64,000 nucleotides of DNA from Candidatus Saccharimonadota bacterium (GCA_016866755.1 VGLK01000004.1:1-64000); one strand, 5' to 3'; positions 16,537 to 25,517 are shown, counted from the first letter of the stretch. Made by a program: numbers and translations. Notes: generated from the letters alone by a model not told the origin.

Positions 16537-17814
16537 CTAATTAGGTAACGGATATGCAGTTAAAAATTCTTTAACCTCAAGCCGTATATCACTCAAAATA
16601 TCATCATTATCACGTCGCTCAATTGCCTGCTTCATCCATTCTGCAATTCGCGGCATATCTTCCTCACGTAATCCTCTTGTTGTAAGCGCCGGCGTACCTA
16701 GGCGAATACCACTTGGTTTAAATGGCGGCAAAGTATCATCGGGAATGCTATTCGCATTTAAAGTTAGGCCAATTGCATCAAGCGCTCGCTCAGCCTCTTT
16801 ACCACTTATACCGAAACTGCTAAATACATCTACAAGCAGTAAATGGTTGTCGGTTCCACCTGTAACTAGACTAAAGCCGTGAGCCTTCAACTCATTCGCT
16901 AACCTTTTGGCATTAGCAACAACTTGTTTGGCATATTCAGCAAACTCCGGCTGCAATGCCTCATGAAATGCTACTGCTTTGGCTGCAATTACGTGCATGT
17001 GTGGGCCACCCTGCATACCAGGGAAGATTGCCCGATCAATTAGCGTTGGAATATTTTCAATGGTTTTTTCTGGCGCCCTAAGTGGATTACCAACTACACC
17101 TTTGGAAAGAATTAACCCACCGCGCGGACCTCTGAGTGTTTTGTGTGTAGTGGTAGTAATAACATGAAAACCATAGTCGAACGGGTTTTTGGCTACACCG
17201 CCAGCAATTAAACCGGCAATATGCGCCATATCTGCCATAAGCAGCGCGCCAACTTCATTACCAATGGCCGCAAACTTTTCGTAGTCTAGTTCGCGCGGGT
17301 ACGCCGAAAAGCCAGCAATAATAATTTTAGGCTTATGAGTTCTAGCAAGCTCGGCAAGTTCATCATAATCTATTTCGCCTGTCTCGGTATTTTTCATTTT
17401 ATAACGAATAAAGTTATATAATTTAGCGCTACGGGTAACTGGTGCACCGTGCGTTAAGTGCCCACCATGGCTTAAATCCATCGCAAGCACCGTATCACCT
17501 GGCTCTAGCCAAGCGCTATATACTGCCTCGTTAGCAGGCGCCCCAGAATGTGGCTGAACATTGGCATGGTCGGCGTTAAATAACTTTTTCGCCCTATCAA
17601 TAGCTAGCTGTTCAACCTGATCGGTATTCTCTTGACCGCCATAATAACGTCTACCTGGGTAGCCTTCGGAATATTTATTTGTGAGCACACTTCCTAGGGC
17701 GACTAGCACCTGTTCACTTACATAGTTTTCACTTGGAATAAGCTCAAGTCCCTCACTCTGCCGCTGGCGCTCTTTTGCGATAAGCGCCGTAATTTGCGTA
17801 TCTTTCATACCCAT
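16537..17814 (-). CDS. glyA: Serine hydroxymethyltransferase GlyA
   Basis: A PLP enzyme converting serine and tetrahydrofolate to glycine and 5,10-methylene-THF, the substrate of FolD (5936-6781). The start at 17814 (MGMKD) has AGGAG 4 nt upstream; an in-frame ATG at 17808 is also possible. 425 aa. Motifs: [42 protein letters not shown] and the PLP lysine in [14 protein letters not shown]. The promoter lies in the shared 64-bp region with HTH-murA. Cytosolic. Confidence 0.96.
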   Translation of the reverse strand: MGMKDTQITALIAKERQRQSEGLELIPSENYVSEQVLVALGSVLTNKYSEGYPGRRYYGGQENTDQVEQLAIDRAKKLFNADHANVQPHSGAPANEAVYSAWLEPGDTVLAMDLSHGGHLTHGAPVTRSAKLYNFIRYKMKNTETGEIDYDELAELARTHKPKIIIAGFSAYPRELDYEKFAAIGNEVGALLMADMAHIAGLIAGGVAKNPFDYGFHVITTTTHKTLRGPRGGLILSKGVVGNPLRAPEKTIENIPTLIDRAIFPGMQGGPHMHVIAAKAVAFHEALQPEFAEYAKQVVANAKRLANELKAHGFSLVTGGTDNHLLLVDVFSSFGISGKEAERALDAIGLTLNANSIPDDTLPPFKPSGIRLGTPALTTRGLREEDMPRIAEWMKQAIERRDNDDILSDIRLEVKEFLTAYPLPN

Positions 17815-17830
17815 AGATCTCCTTTTCTTT

Positions 17831-17870
17831 AGTATACCATTTGTTGACTTTATATCATAGATGATATAAG
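17831..17870. promoter_or_regulatory. Divergent glyA/HTH-murA promoter with 20-bp perfect palindrome
   Basis: TTATATCAT-AG-ATGATATAA at 17850-17869 is a perfect inverted repeat with 9-bp arms. It lies between TTGACT (17844-17849) and TATAAG (17865-17870) of the murA promoter, and next to the glyA -10 (TATACT on the minus strand, 17831-17836). The murA ATG is 8 nt after its -10. The site is ideally placed as an operator, and the adjacent gene product itself starts with an XRE-type HTH. Confidence 0.75.
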
Positions 17871-17878
17871 CTAACGCT

Positions 17879-19402
17879 ATGACTACCGATACGTATGTAC
17901 ACAAAATTGGAAAACTTATTCAAGATACTCGTCAATCTAAAGGCATGACACAAGCCCAGTTGGCCGAAAAACTAAACACCAGCCAAAGCGCCATTAACCG
18001 CATAGAAAACGGCGGCCAAAATCTTAGCCTAGAGATGGTTGCACGCATTAGCGAAGTATTGTCTCAAAACATTGTTACGCTTAATAAAACTGGTAAAATG
18101 AATTTTAAAGTACACGGCGGCAAAGAACTCTACGGTGAAATTGAGGTAAAAACTAGCAAAAATGCCGCAGTAGGACTACTGTGCGCTAGTCTACTTAATA
18201 AGGGCAAAACAACGTTACACCGCGTAGCGCGCATAGAAGAAGTTAACCGTATTATTGAAGTACTTAACAGCATTGGCGTTAAGACCAAATGGCTAGAAAA
18301 TAACGATTTAGAAATCATTCCGCCAAAACGCTTGCAGCTTGAAAACATGGATATTGAAGCCGCTAAACGTACCCGTACGGTAATTATGTTTCTTGGCCCA
18401 CTGCTTCATCAATACAACGACTTTAAACTGCCGTTCGCTGGTGGCTGCAACCTTGGTACGCGCACCGTAGAGCCTCACCTTACAGGTCTCGAACCATTTG
18501 GTATGCGTGTCGAAGCCACAACCGATCACTACCACGCAACTATTGCACCACGTGAAGTCTCGCGCTCTATTTTACTAACTGAACGCGGCGATACCGTAAC
18601 AGAAAACGTTATTATGGCAGCCGCCCGCTACAACGGCACAACGACAATTCGCAATGCCAGTCCTAACTACATGGTGCAAGATGTCTGTTTCTTTCTTGAA
18701 AAACTGGGTGTAAAAATTGAAGGCATTGGCACAACCACCCTTAAAATTACCGGCGTAAAAGAAATCAACAAAACTGTCGACTACTACCCAAGCGAAGACC
18801 CAATTGAAGCTATGAGTTTTATTGCTGCTGGCATCGTAACAGATTCTGAAATTACCGTTAAACGTGTGCCAATCGAGTTTACCGAGATAGAACTGGCAGT
18901 ACTTGAAGGCATGGGACTTGCTTATGAACGAAGCGCCGAATATACCGCCCGCAACGGTCGCACGCGGCTTGTTGATATTTCGTTAAAAAAATCTCAGCTA
19001 CATGCGCCTAAAGATAAGCTTCATAGCATGCCTTTTCCGGGTGTAAACATGGATAACCTACCGTTTCTTGGGCTAATCGCAACGGCCGCACAAGGTCGTA
19101 CGTTGCTTCACGATTGGAGCTACGAAAATCGGGCAATTTACTTTACCGAGCTTTCAAAACTTAACGCCCAAATTGAAATGGTTGATCCGCACCGCGTGTA
19201 TATATCTGGCCCAACCAAATGGAAGCCAGCCGACGTTGTAGCGCCACCGGCACTTCGGCCGTCTGTAGTAATTCTTCTTGCCATGCTTGCCGCCCCCGGT
19301 GAATCAATTCTCCGTGATGTTTATTCTATCAATCGCGGCTACGAAGAATTAGCCCAGCGCCTTAACACCATTGGCGCCGATATCACCACACTGGTAAATT
19401 AA
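17879..19402 (+). CDS. murA: XRE-family HTH fused to UDP-N-acetylglucosamine 1-carboxyvinyltransferase
   Basis: A 507-aa fusion. Residues 6-63 form an XRE/Cro-type helix-turn-helix ([20 protein letters not shown]). From about residue 73 a complete MurA follows, the enzyme transferring enolpyruvate from PEP to UDP-GlcNAc in the first committed peptidoglycan step. The active-site Lys94 (KTSKNAA) and Cys190 (GGCNLGTR, equivalent to E. coli Cys115, fosfomycin target) are kept. The 8-nt distance from the -10 makes the mRNA almost leaderless. A palindrome overlaps its promoter, so autoregulation is plausible but unproven. A terminator follows at 19411. Confidence 0.93.
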   Translation: MTTDTYVHKIGKLIQDTRQSKGMTQAQLAEKLNTSQSAINRIENGGQNLSLEMVARISEVLSQNIVTLNKTGKMNFKVHGGKELYGEIEVKTSKNAAVGLLCASLLNKGKTTLHRVARIEEVNRIIEVLNSIGVKTKWLENNDLEIIPPKRLQLENMDIEAAKRTRTVIMFLGPLLHQYNDFKLPFAGGCNLGTRTVEPHLTGLEPFGMRVEATTDHYHATIAPREVSRSILLTERGDTVTENVIMAAARYNGTTTIRNASPNYMVQDVCFFLEKLGVKIEGIGTTTLKITGVKEINKTVDYYPSEDPIEAMSFIAAGIVTDSEITVKRVPIEFTEIELAVLEGMGLAYERSAEYTARNGRTRLVDISLKKSQLHAPKDKLHSMPFPGVNMDNLPFLGLIATAAQGRTLLHDWSYENRAIYFTELSKLNAQIEMVDPHRVYISGPTKWKPADVVAPPALRPSVVILLAMLAAPGESILRDVYSINRGYEELAQRLNTIGADITTLVN

Positions 19403-19410
19403 TAAATATT

Positions 19411-19444
19411 AAAAAAACTCCTGCAATATATCAGGAGTTTTTTT
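19411..19444. terminator. Bidirectional intrinsic terminator
   Basis: AAAAAAACTCCTG at 19411-19423 pairs perfectly with CAGGAGTTTTTTT at 19432-19444. It ends murA on one strand and tRNA-His on the other. Confidence 0.93.
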
Positions 19445-19454
19445 AATATAAATT

Positions 19455-19531
19455 TGGGGCGAGTGATGGGAATTGAACCCACGGCCTTCGGAACCACAAC
19501 CCGACGCTCTAACCAACTGAGCTACACCCGC
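19455..19531 (-). tRNA. tRNA-His(GTG)
   Basis: Minus-strand acceptor GCGGGTG/CACTCGC, anticodon loop TTGTGGT (GTG), discriminator C73 and encoded CCA. The base before position 1 (19532) is G in the transcript, as expected for tRNA-His. Confidence 0.95.
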
Positions 19532-19603
19532 CATATGAACGTATTACCTAAGACAAAAATGCCTCGTTAACAAAAATTATTGTAGCACATGCCGAGTGTG
19601 CAC

Positions 19604-20077
19604 TCAAGCGTACGGATTGAAGCCACGGCTTTTTGGCTCGGTAAAAGTGTGTCGCGGCGCCACTCCTTTAATACCATCGACCGAGCGATGAACCTGCTCG
19701 TTATTTGGTCCATGCGTACTACCTCTACCACGCATGAAGCGATGAGTGCGAGACTCTTTTTTCACCTGAGGCGTGGGTGTCAGATGGCTATCATCGCCAG
19801 CATGCCGCTTAGCACCATGACGGTGTGTATGTTCGTTATGAATGGGCCGAGAAATGCCATCAATTGCGGTAAAATGAGTGCTGCCGATAATAGACTGCCG
19901 ATAACTGCCGACTCGCGGAGCGCCGTGTATACGACTATTTTGTGGACGATTCGACCGAGGCTGAATTCCGTGAGCGCTGGATCCAATAGCATTTATCTTA
20001 GCAGGGTCAATATAACCGCTTGAGTGAAACGGCTTACGGTTATTATGCGGCTGGGAAAGTCGACGCTGAATACTCAT
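19604..20077 (-). CDS. Hypothetical His/Arg-rich basic protein
   Basis: Unrecognised 157-aa protein rich in His, Arg, Ser and Gly, with no hydrophobic segment and probably little fixed fold. It ends FTEPKSRGFNPYA. It lies 13 bp downstream of the cupin gene on the same strand and is probably co-transcribed. Basic composition would allow nucleic-acid binding, but nothing in the sequence proves that. A competing frame on the plus strand is less convincing. Confidence 0.5.
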   Translation of the reverse strand: MSIQRRLSQPHNNRKPFHSSGYIDPAKINAIGSSAHGIQPRSNRPQNSRIHGAPRVGSYRQSIIGSTHFTAIDGISRPIHNEHTHRHGAKRHAGDDSHLTPTPQVKKESRTHRFMRGRGSTHGPNNEQVHRSVDGIKGVAPRHTFTEPKSRGFNPYA

Positions 20078-20090
20078 TTAACACGCAGGC

Positions 20091-20519
20091 CTAGGCTCCG
20101 TGAGCCTCTGCTTCAGCCGCTTCCGATTCGGCTTGAGTTTTGTGCACAGTTCCCTTAGGGTGTTCTGCCGGCGCGTAGATTGAATATAGTTTTAGCACCT
20201 CATCGCTTTCGTTTACAATATTGTGCCATACGCCAGCTGGTACAAAAATTGCAAAATCATCTCGAGCCTCTGCTTCAAAATTTAAATTGTCTTTACTCGG
20301 TCCCATTACCACTTTTGCGCTACCTTGTTCAATACGCAAAAATTGATCATGATCATCGTGCTTTTCTAAACCAACATCACCACCAGGCTGTATCGCCATT
20401 ACAGTCATCTGCAAGTTGCTCCCGGTCCAGGCGGTTTGTCTAAACAAATCGTTACTTAGCGTCAGTTCTTCTACATCTACCACATACGGTTCTGCACCAT
20501 AATCGTGAATTTCTGCCAT
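20091..20519 (-). CDS. Small single-domain cupin protein
   Basis: A 142-aa cupin_2 protein. Motif 1 is GGDVGLEKHDDHDQFLRIEQG (His54, His57, Gln59, Glu63 candidates for metal binding) and motif 2 is PAGVWHNIVN. The C-terminal 30 residues are an acidic, Ala/Glu-rich tail. Related stand-alone cupins bind a metal and small molecules, but the substrate cannot be read from sequence. The Shine-Dalgarno GGGAGA precedes the ATG. Followed by the basic protein gene. Confidence 0.8.
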   Translation of the reverse strand: MAEIHDYGAEPYVVDVEELTLSNDLFRQTAWTGSNLQMTVMAIQPGGDVGLEKHDDHDQFLRIEQGSAKVVMGPSKDNLNFEAEARDDFAIFVPAGVWHNIVNESDEVLKLYSIYAPAEHPKGTVHKTQAESEAAEAEAHGA

Positions 20520-20630
20520 ATACTCTCCCTTTTGCTAAATTGTTACTCTCTATAGTATAGCAAATTCAACAAACTACCGTGAGAGTTGCTAAGCAAGCGC
20601 GCAATATGCTATAGTAATTTTAGCCTTTAT

Positions 20631-20706
20631 GCGGGCGTCGTATAATGGCTTAATATACCTGCCTTCCAAGCAAGTGATGAGAGTTCGATTCTCTCCGCCC
20701 GCACCA
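20631..20706 (+). tRNA. tRNA-Gly(TCC)
   Basis: Acceptor GCGGGCG/CGCCCGC, anticodon loop CTTCCAA (TCC), T-arm with GTTCGATTC, encoded CCA. It borders the decayed island at 21.0-22.1 kb. Confidence 0.93.
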
Positions 20707-20717
20707 CGAATGATTAT

Positions 20718-20743
20718 AAAAACTCCCTTAAACGGGAGTTTTT
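20718..20743. terminator. Intrinsic terminator of tRNA-Gly
   Basis: AAAAACTCCC at 20718-20727 pairs with GGGAGTTTTT at 20734-20743; usable from both strands. Confidence 0.92.
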
Positions 20744-20764
20744 GATTAAAACAAATTATATATT

Positions 20765-20956
20765 CTACTGATTTTCTAAGCTTTTTAAACGATTATCATG
20801 ATCCGTGCCAATAGACATAGTGCGGTCAGAGAGTGCGGTATAATCTTTCATTAAACCAGATATCATAAATGAATTTAGCAACGTGATTATAAAAATCACG
20901 GCCAGTATAATAAATATTATTTTGTTTGTAATTTTGGATGTAATTTGTTTTTGCAT
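20765..20956 (-). CDS. Small single-pass membrane protein
   Basis: Unrecognised 63-aa protein with one transmembrane segment (about residues 13-33, IIFIILAVIFIITLL) and a polar C-terminal tail of about 30 residues. The gene sits at the edge of the decayed island and may belong to it. Base composition is AT-rich like the host. No function assigned. Confidence 0.5.
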   Translation of the reverse strand: MQKQITSKITNKIIFIILAVIFIITLLNSFMISGLMKDYTALSDRTMSIGTDHDNRLKSLENQ

Positions 20957-21030
20957 GCCGCTATTATATCAACCCCACAAAGCATATACTAAACATTAAT
21001 TAGCATTCATGATAATTAATAGTGTCCTGA

Positions 21031-21335
21031 CCACCATCAACACCAACGAGCCTGCAGGCGTGGTACTCGAGCGCTCGCGTGGACGCGTACGGCAAGTCGT
21101 GTGCGCAACACGCCGGTGTAGCTTGGGTTGCGTTCAACACCCAAAACGAATCCGGGATCACCACGAACGGGTTGAAAGGCACCCAGGTCGGCAACGAGTT
21201 CTGGACAAGCTGGTCAACGTCCCACAGCTTGGAACGACGCTCCTCATGACCATCAAGTACAACGATGGAGGGTCGTTGGATACCTCTCGGTCCGTCGGCC
21301 GATCCCCAAGCGGCTTCACCAGCAGCATCGGATGA
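21031..21335 (+). pseudogene. GC-rich remnant of an exported-protein gene, frameshifted
   Basis: A GC-rich patch in AT-rich surroundings. One frame (21031-21249) reads as plausible protein (AWYSSARVDAYGKSCAQHAG, then VAWVAFNTQN) and hits TGA at 21247. A second frame, open from 21009, continues to 21335 with MTIKYNDGGSLDTSR. No start with a ribosome-binding site is seen. The best explanation is a degraded 3' part of a transferred gene, followed by its own terminator. Family not recognised. Confidence 0.5.
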
Positions 21336-21370
21336 GTCTAGCCGACTAGGCAGCACACGCAGTAGGGACA

Positions 21371-21404
21371 CCCCGTCATCGCGAAAGCTTTAACGGGGGC
21401 TTTT
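21371..21404 (+). terminator. Terminator after GC-rich remnant
   Basis: CCCCGT at 21371-21376 pairs with ACGGGG at 21393-21398, followed by GCTTTTCC. A small ATTCTAA/TTAGAAT hairpin lies further on, near 21424-21440. Confidence 0.6.
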
Positions 21405-21483
21405 CCTGTTAAGTCACTATCTAATTCTAATTTTTAGAATAAAGAGTTTCCTTTGACAAGAAAGGCGAAAACCAGAACCAGCC

Positions 21484-21702
21484 GTGCAACGAACCGGCAA
21501 CCCGAACGCCCACTTTGTCGATCCGCGCGCCTCGTTCAAAGGCCATGAAATCTGCGGGTCGCTCAAGCCGTGGATCAATGACATTGCCCTCCATGTGAGT
21601 ACGGCAGAGGAGGCTTCTTATGGTTCTTTCCATCCCAACAAGGAAGGACAAGCAGCCTACGCTCGCATTGTTGGGACTAAAGTTAAGGAGGTTGTGAGGT
21701 AG
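21484..21702 (+). pseudogene. C-terminal fragment of an SGNH/GDSL hydrolase
   Basis: The frame from about 21494 encodes the C-terminal third of a secreted SGNH-hydrolase (esterase/lipase type): FKGHEICG, then PWIND, then SFHPNKEGQAAYARIV carrying the catalytic His block. The N-terminal parts with the GDS nucleophile and the GxND block are missing, so it cannot be active. The DNA is GC-rich with actinobacterial-like codon choice. It is followed by a strong terminator at 21729. Likely a remnant of horizontally acquired DNA. Confidence 0.75.
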
Positions 21703-21728
21703 TCACCGGAATTCACTGAAGAACGCTG

Positions 21729-21752
21729 CCCCGGAGGGTTATCTCTCCGGGG
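21729..21752 (+). terminator. Strong GC-rich terminator
   Basis: CCCCGGAG at 21729-21736 pairs with CTCCGGGG at 21745-21752 (8 bp, 8-nt loop). Confidence 0.8.
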
Positions 21753-21806
21753 TATCTTCAATTGACTTATTTTGATAACTAATTTTATTCGAGTATTATA
21801 GGAATT

Positions 21807-22138
21807 ATGATTAAAAAACCAAAAAAATATCGGACGATAAAGATTATGATTTACCAAAAAGTTTTTGGCGTATCGTATTTTGACTTATCTTATTTATAGT
21901 CAGCCTTATTGTCTATGTAGTAGTTATGGGCGGCGGTTGGCCTAAATACCTTGCAGCTAAACAAAAGTGTGGCGGCAAAAAGCCTGTAACTGCGTTTACA
22001 TTTTTTGGTTCAGAATACACCCTACCTACTGACGAGTCGTATCATGTTCCAACTGGATCGAACCCTATAATTACAAATAAGTACTTTTGTACGGGAGCCG
22101 AAGCTATTGAAGCTGGTTTTGAGCACAAAGCAAACTAA
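21807..22138 (+). pseudogene. Broken small membrane-protein gene
   Basis: Starting at ATG 21807 (MIKKPKK) the frame is lost near a run of seven A at 21821-21827. The downstream frame then reads DYDLPKSFWRIVF, a TGA at 21881-21883, and LILFIVSLIVYVVV, which together would make one transmembrane helix, followed by an extracytoplasmic domain with two or three cysteines ending at 22138. One frameshift and one nonsense codon are needed to join it (TGG to TGA would do). Either a pseudogene or sequencing error. The intact part 21926-22138 could still be translated. Confidence 0.55.
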
Positions 22139-22202
22139 TCACAGTAAAACGACCGCATGAGACACTAGCCATAACAGATAAACCTTGTATAATTTAAGGT
22201 AA

Positions 22203-22278
22203 TGCCCCGGTAGCTCAGTGGATAGAGCAAGAGACTTCTAAGCTTTTGGCCGTTGGTTCGATTCCAACCCGGGGTACC
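22203..22278 (+). tRNA. tRNA-Arg(TCT) with irregular anticodon stem
   Basis: Acceptor GCCCCGG/CCGGGGT, anticodon loop CTTCTAA (TCT), T-arm GTTGG-TTCGATT-CCAAC, encoded CCA. The anticodon stem AGAGA/GCTTT has an A-G mismatch next to the loop and a G-U pair, where a perfect 5-bp stem is usual. Confidence 0.85.
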
Positions 22279-22358
22279 ATGAGTATTTATAATTTTGTTG
22301 AATTTTATTTTATAGGATGGATAAAATAATCAGTCGGCAAATGTGTATAATATAAATA

Positions 22359-22904
22359 ATGATAAAAAAATGGACTTTCTTAAATCGAGAAAATATATTG
22401 GATCATCCGCGGATGAAAGTAGTAAAAGATACTGTCGAGCTTCCTACGGGCGAAAGGATTCAATACATACGAGAGAAACCTACAGACAATGCCAGCGTAG
22501 CTATCATAGCGATCAATGATAACAACGAATTACTGCTACAACAGGAATACAGCTACCCTCCTAACGAGATTATGTACCAGCTGCCTGGCGATGCGACAAA
22601 CGCTAATGAAGATATTATCGAGGCGGCTAATCGCGAGCTAAGTGAAGAATCGGGCTATATCGGAAAAAAATGCGAAGTAATCGGATCCTTTTATCTAAAT
22701 AATCGTCGTTCTGATAGAAAGCAATATGTTGTCGTTTGCAGAGAGCTCCAAGAACAAAAAGGTCGTACAGACTCTGAAGAGTTTATAGACAATGAATGGA
22801 TGAGTGTGGATATTTTACAATCAAAAGTACGAAAAGGTGAAATTGTTAATATAAATCTTCTTGCTGCGCTACAGCTGTATGGCGCATCGATATTAGATAC
22901 GTAA
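22359..22904 (+). CDS. NUDIX hydrolase, ADP-ribose pyrophosphatase-like
   Basis: A 181-aa NUDIX protein. The box is NEDIIEAANRELSEESGY, preceded by PGDATNA, which has one residue more than the consensus between Gly and the first Glu. Length and the N-terminal beta-sheet region resemble ADP-sugar pyrophosphatases acting on ADP-ribose. TATAAT lies 7 nt before the ATG. Three NUDIX genes occur in the window (also 31329 and 43749). Substrate not determinable. Confidence 0.85.
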   Translation: MIKKWTFLNRENILDHPRMKVVKDTVELPTGERIQYIREKPTDNASVAIIAINDNNELLLQQEYSYPPNEIMYQLPGDATNANEDIIEAANRELSEESGYIGKKCEVIGSFYLNNRRSDRKQYVVVCRELQEQKGRTDSEEFIDNEWMSVDILQSKVRKGEIVNINLLAALQLYGASILDT

Positions 22905-22964
22905 GATGAATTTTATAAAAACACTAATCCTTGACTATCTTTACGGTGATAAATAGTCCGATAT

Positions 22965-23756
22965 ATGCATACACGCCACTTATCACCGAAAAAAAATCAA
23001 AAAGCACTCTCTCTGCAAACAGCAGTCGTCATTCCCGTATACAACGACGCTGCGTATCTTCGGCGCTGTTTGGAGCGCTTAGCTGAGCAGACTCATATGC
23101 CCGACCAAGTTATTGTGGTAGATAATAATTGTACCGATAATTCGGCTGCTATTGCCTCTAATTATCCGTTCGTGACAGTTGTACAAGAAACAACCCAAGG
23201 GATTTGTGCCGCCGCTAAAACCGGTTACGATACTGCGGCGAACTTGGCGGACATCATTCTTCGCTGCGACGCCGATTCCCGTCCATCGCAAGATTGGGTT
23301 GAATCAATTGTCGAAACGTTTCACAGGTATCCACACATTGCTGCCGTTACCGGCCCGGGTGTGCTTAATGGCCTGCCTACACCACTCCAGCCTTTCGCTC
23401 AATTTTTTTACATGCAATTATATTTTTGGAGCGTTGGTGCGGCGCTTGGACAAAAACCATTGTTTGGCTCTAATTGTGACTTTCGTGCAGAGATGTGGCA
23501 GAAAACTAAAAACACCACGCACCTCCATCGTCAAGATCTTCACGACGATATCGACCTCAGTTATCACATTGCTCAATACGGTAAAATTTTTTATAATCCC
23601 CACTTAAAAATGCCTATTTCTGCCCGACCGTTTCGTTCTCTTCGCGGTTTACTCAAGCGATTTCCTATGGGCCTACGAAGCATATTTGTACACTGGCCCG
23701 AGCAGGCACCATGGCAGCGACCGCAAGAAAGCAATAATGACAATCGACGGCCTTAA
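22965..23756 (+). CDS. Glycosyltransferase family 2
   Basis: A 263-aa GT-A fold transferase. After a basic N-terminal extension come VVIPVYNDAAYLRRCLERL, VIVVDNNCTDNSAAIA and the metal-binding DxD motif in RCDADSRP, then an HDDIDLSYHI acceptor-side segment. There is no clear transmembrane helix, so it likely works at the inner face of the membrane, adding sugar to a lipid or envelope glycan. The acceptor is unknown. It is not in an obvious glycan operon. Confidence 0.85.
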   Translation: MHTRHLSPKKNQKALSLQTAVVIPVYNDAAYLRRCLERLAEQTHMPDQVIVVDNNCTDNSAAIASNYPFVTVVQETTQGICAAAKTGYDTAANLADIILRCDADSRPSQDWVESIVETFHRYPHIAAVTGPGVLNGLPTPLQPFAQFFYMQLYFWSVGAALGQKPLFGSNCDFRAEMWQKTKNTTHLHRQDLHDDIDLSYHIAQYGKIFYNPHLKMPISARPFRSLRGLLKRFPMGLRSIFVHWPEQAPWQRPQESNNDNRRP

Positions 23757-23760
23757 AAAA

Positions 23761-24567
23761 TTATGCCGATTTACGACTATAAAGATATGTCGCTAATGGT
23801 ATAGCTACCGCCAGAATACCAAGACTCCAAGCTACCGCAAGCCAGCCATAGTTTTCAATTGGGGTACCTAAAATTAGAGCACGTACCGCTTCTACCACGT
23901 GGGTAATTGGCTGATTTTCGGCGAACGCCTTAAGCACCGGTGTCATTCCTTCGGTTGGCACAAAGGCGCTACTTGCGAACGTGAGCGGAAAAATAATAAT
24001 AAATGTTAACCACTGCACCGATTCGACGCTTTTAGCTACCACCCCTACAACCGCCGCCAACCACGAAATAGCGAAGGTAAATAGTAACAAGATTCCAGCA
24101 ATCATTAACCAATCGACAACATTTGCCGAACTTCGAAAACCTATTACCAAACCAGCAAGAATCATTACAACCGTTGATATGCTGTTACGGAAAAGATCGG
24201 ATATAACATGGCCATTAAGAACGGCGATATTCGACATAGGTAGCGAGCGAAAACGATCGATGATACCTTTTTGTAAATCGTTGCACACCGCAATTGCCGT
24301 AGTAGTAGAGCCAAATGCTACAGTCTGTACAATGATACCTGCCATTAAGAAATTTAAATAGCTAACGCCCGCAGGTAACGACGCTTCTATAGCACCGCCA
24401 AACACAGCCGCAAACAATACTAAAAACATTATAGGCTGAAAGAATGTACCCAGCAATTGATCGGTGTTGCGAATAATGTGCGTACTACTACGTTTAATCA
24501 TTACCGCAGAATCGATAAGCGATTGCACGACCCGCGGATACGAGTTGAATTTTAGTTTTGTTGCCAC
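23761..24567 (-). CDS. ABC-2 type exporter permease
   Basis: A 268-aa integral membrane protein with about six transmembrane segments, of the DrrB/daunorubicin-resistance permease group (ABC2_membrane). The GTG start overlaps the stop of the ATPase gene by one base (TAGTG), so the two are translationally coupled and form one transporter. The substrate is unknown; relatives export drugs, lipids or glycolipids. Confidence 0.88.
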   Translation of the reverse strand: MATKLKFNSYPRVVQSLIDSAVMIKRSSTHIIRNTDQLLGTFFQPIMFLVLFAAVFGGAIEASLPAGVSYLNFLMAGIIVQTVAFGSTTTAIAVCNDLQKGIIDRFRSLPMSNIAVLNGHVISDLFRNSISTVVMILAGLVIGFRSSANVVDWLMIAGILLLFTFAISWLAAVVGVVAKSVESVQWLTFIIIFPLTFASSAFVPTEGMTPVLKAFAENQPITHVVEAVRALILGTPIENYGWLAVAWSLGILAVAIPLATYLYSRKSA

Positions 24568-25517
24568 TACTCTACTCCCTTTCCTTGTTTAGAAGTGATT
24601 GATAAAAATACGTCGTCGAGGGTTGGTTTGTGCAGCGCTAATGAGTCTACCGAAGCTTTAGCGGCATTCAATTTTTCAAGCACCGCGCGCACGTCGTCAT
24701 TTGGATTATCTACCGGCACCACAAGAGTAAGCTGAGCCTCATTTTCATTAAGTTGCATGCCAGTAAGTGCATTTTTTGCTGCCCGATAAGGTTTTTTATT
24801 AGAAAAAACTAACTCTAAGCGGTCGCTTCCCATTTGATTTTTTAATTGTTTGGCTGTGCCCTCGGCAGCCACTTTCCCGCCATCTATAAGCACAATATTG
24901 TCAGCCAATTGATCAGCCTCTTCAAGATATTGAGTAGTTAATAGAATGGTCGTACCCCCCTTCATTAGCTTGCGGATAATTTCCCACATGGCAATTCGTG
25001 AGCGCGGATCGAGCCCAGTTGTGGGTTCATCAAGAAAAATAATCGGCGGCGCAGCAATAAGGCTCACTGCTAAATCAAGCCGGCGGCGCATACCACCAGA
25101 ATAAGTTTTAGCGGGACGATCAGCCGACGTTAACAGGTCAAAATCAGCTAGTAGCTCATTGGCACGTTTTTTTGCACTCTGCCTGGTTAAACGATACAAT
25201 CGTCCCATCATAACAAGATTTTCACGGCCCGTTAGTAATTCATCTACTGCCGCAGATTGCCCAGTCAAGCCAATAACGCTCCGCACCTTGTCGGCATCTT
25301 TAGCGGTATCAAATCCCTCTACGGTTACCTTGCCGCCATCTCGCGATAACAGTGTACTTAATATACGAACCGTGGTGGTTTTGCCAGCCCCGTTTGGCCC
25401 AAGCAATGCAAGCATAGTGCCACGCTCAACCTTAAAGCTGACACCCTTTAGTACTTCTGTTTTTCCATATGATTTGGTTAAGTTTTCTACCTCAATTGCC
25501 AACTTGCCTGCGCCCAT
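24567..25517 (-). CDS. ABC exporter ATPase, DrrA-like
   Basis: A 316-aa ATPase subunit. Walker A GPNGAGKTT (40-48), signature YSGGMRRR (139-146), Walker B IIFLDEPTTGLD (159-170) and the following H-loop region (here TTQYLEEA) are visible. The roughly 90-residue C-terminal domain is typical of DrrA-type proteins. It pairs with the overlapping permease gene. Confidence 0.92.
   Translation of the reverse strand: MGAGKLAIEVENLTKSYGKTEVLKGVSFKVERGTMLALLGPNGAGKTTTVRILSTLLSRDGGKVTVEGFDTAKDADKVRSVIGLTGQSAAVDELLTGRENLVMMGRLYRLTRQSAKKRANELLADFDLLTSADRPAKTYSGGMRRRLDLAVSLIAAPPIIFLDEPTTGLDPRSRIAMWEIIRKLMKGGTTILLTTQYLEEADQLADNIVLIDGGKVAAEGTAKQLKNQMGSDRLELVFSNKKPYRAAKNALTGMQLNENEAQLTLVVPVDNPNDDVRAVLEKLNAAKASVDSLALHKPTLDDVFLSITSKQGKGVE

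Noticed and set aside
19589-20023. 144-codon plus-strand frame opposite the basic protein
   Set aside because: No promoter or ribosome-binding site, and it runs against the cupin operon; the minus frame is more protein-like, though still uncertain.
21881-21883. TGA recoding (Gly as in Gracilibacteria/SR1, or Trp)
   Set aside because: TGA acts as a normal stop in other genes (for example 36429-36431), and the surrounding locus is decayed; no other gene needs TGA read-through.
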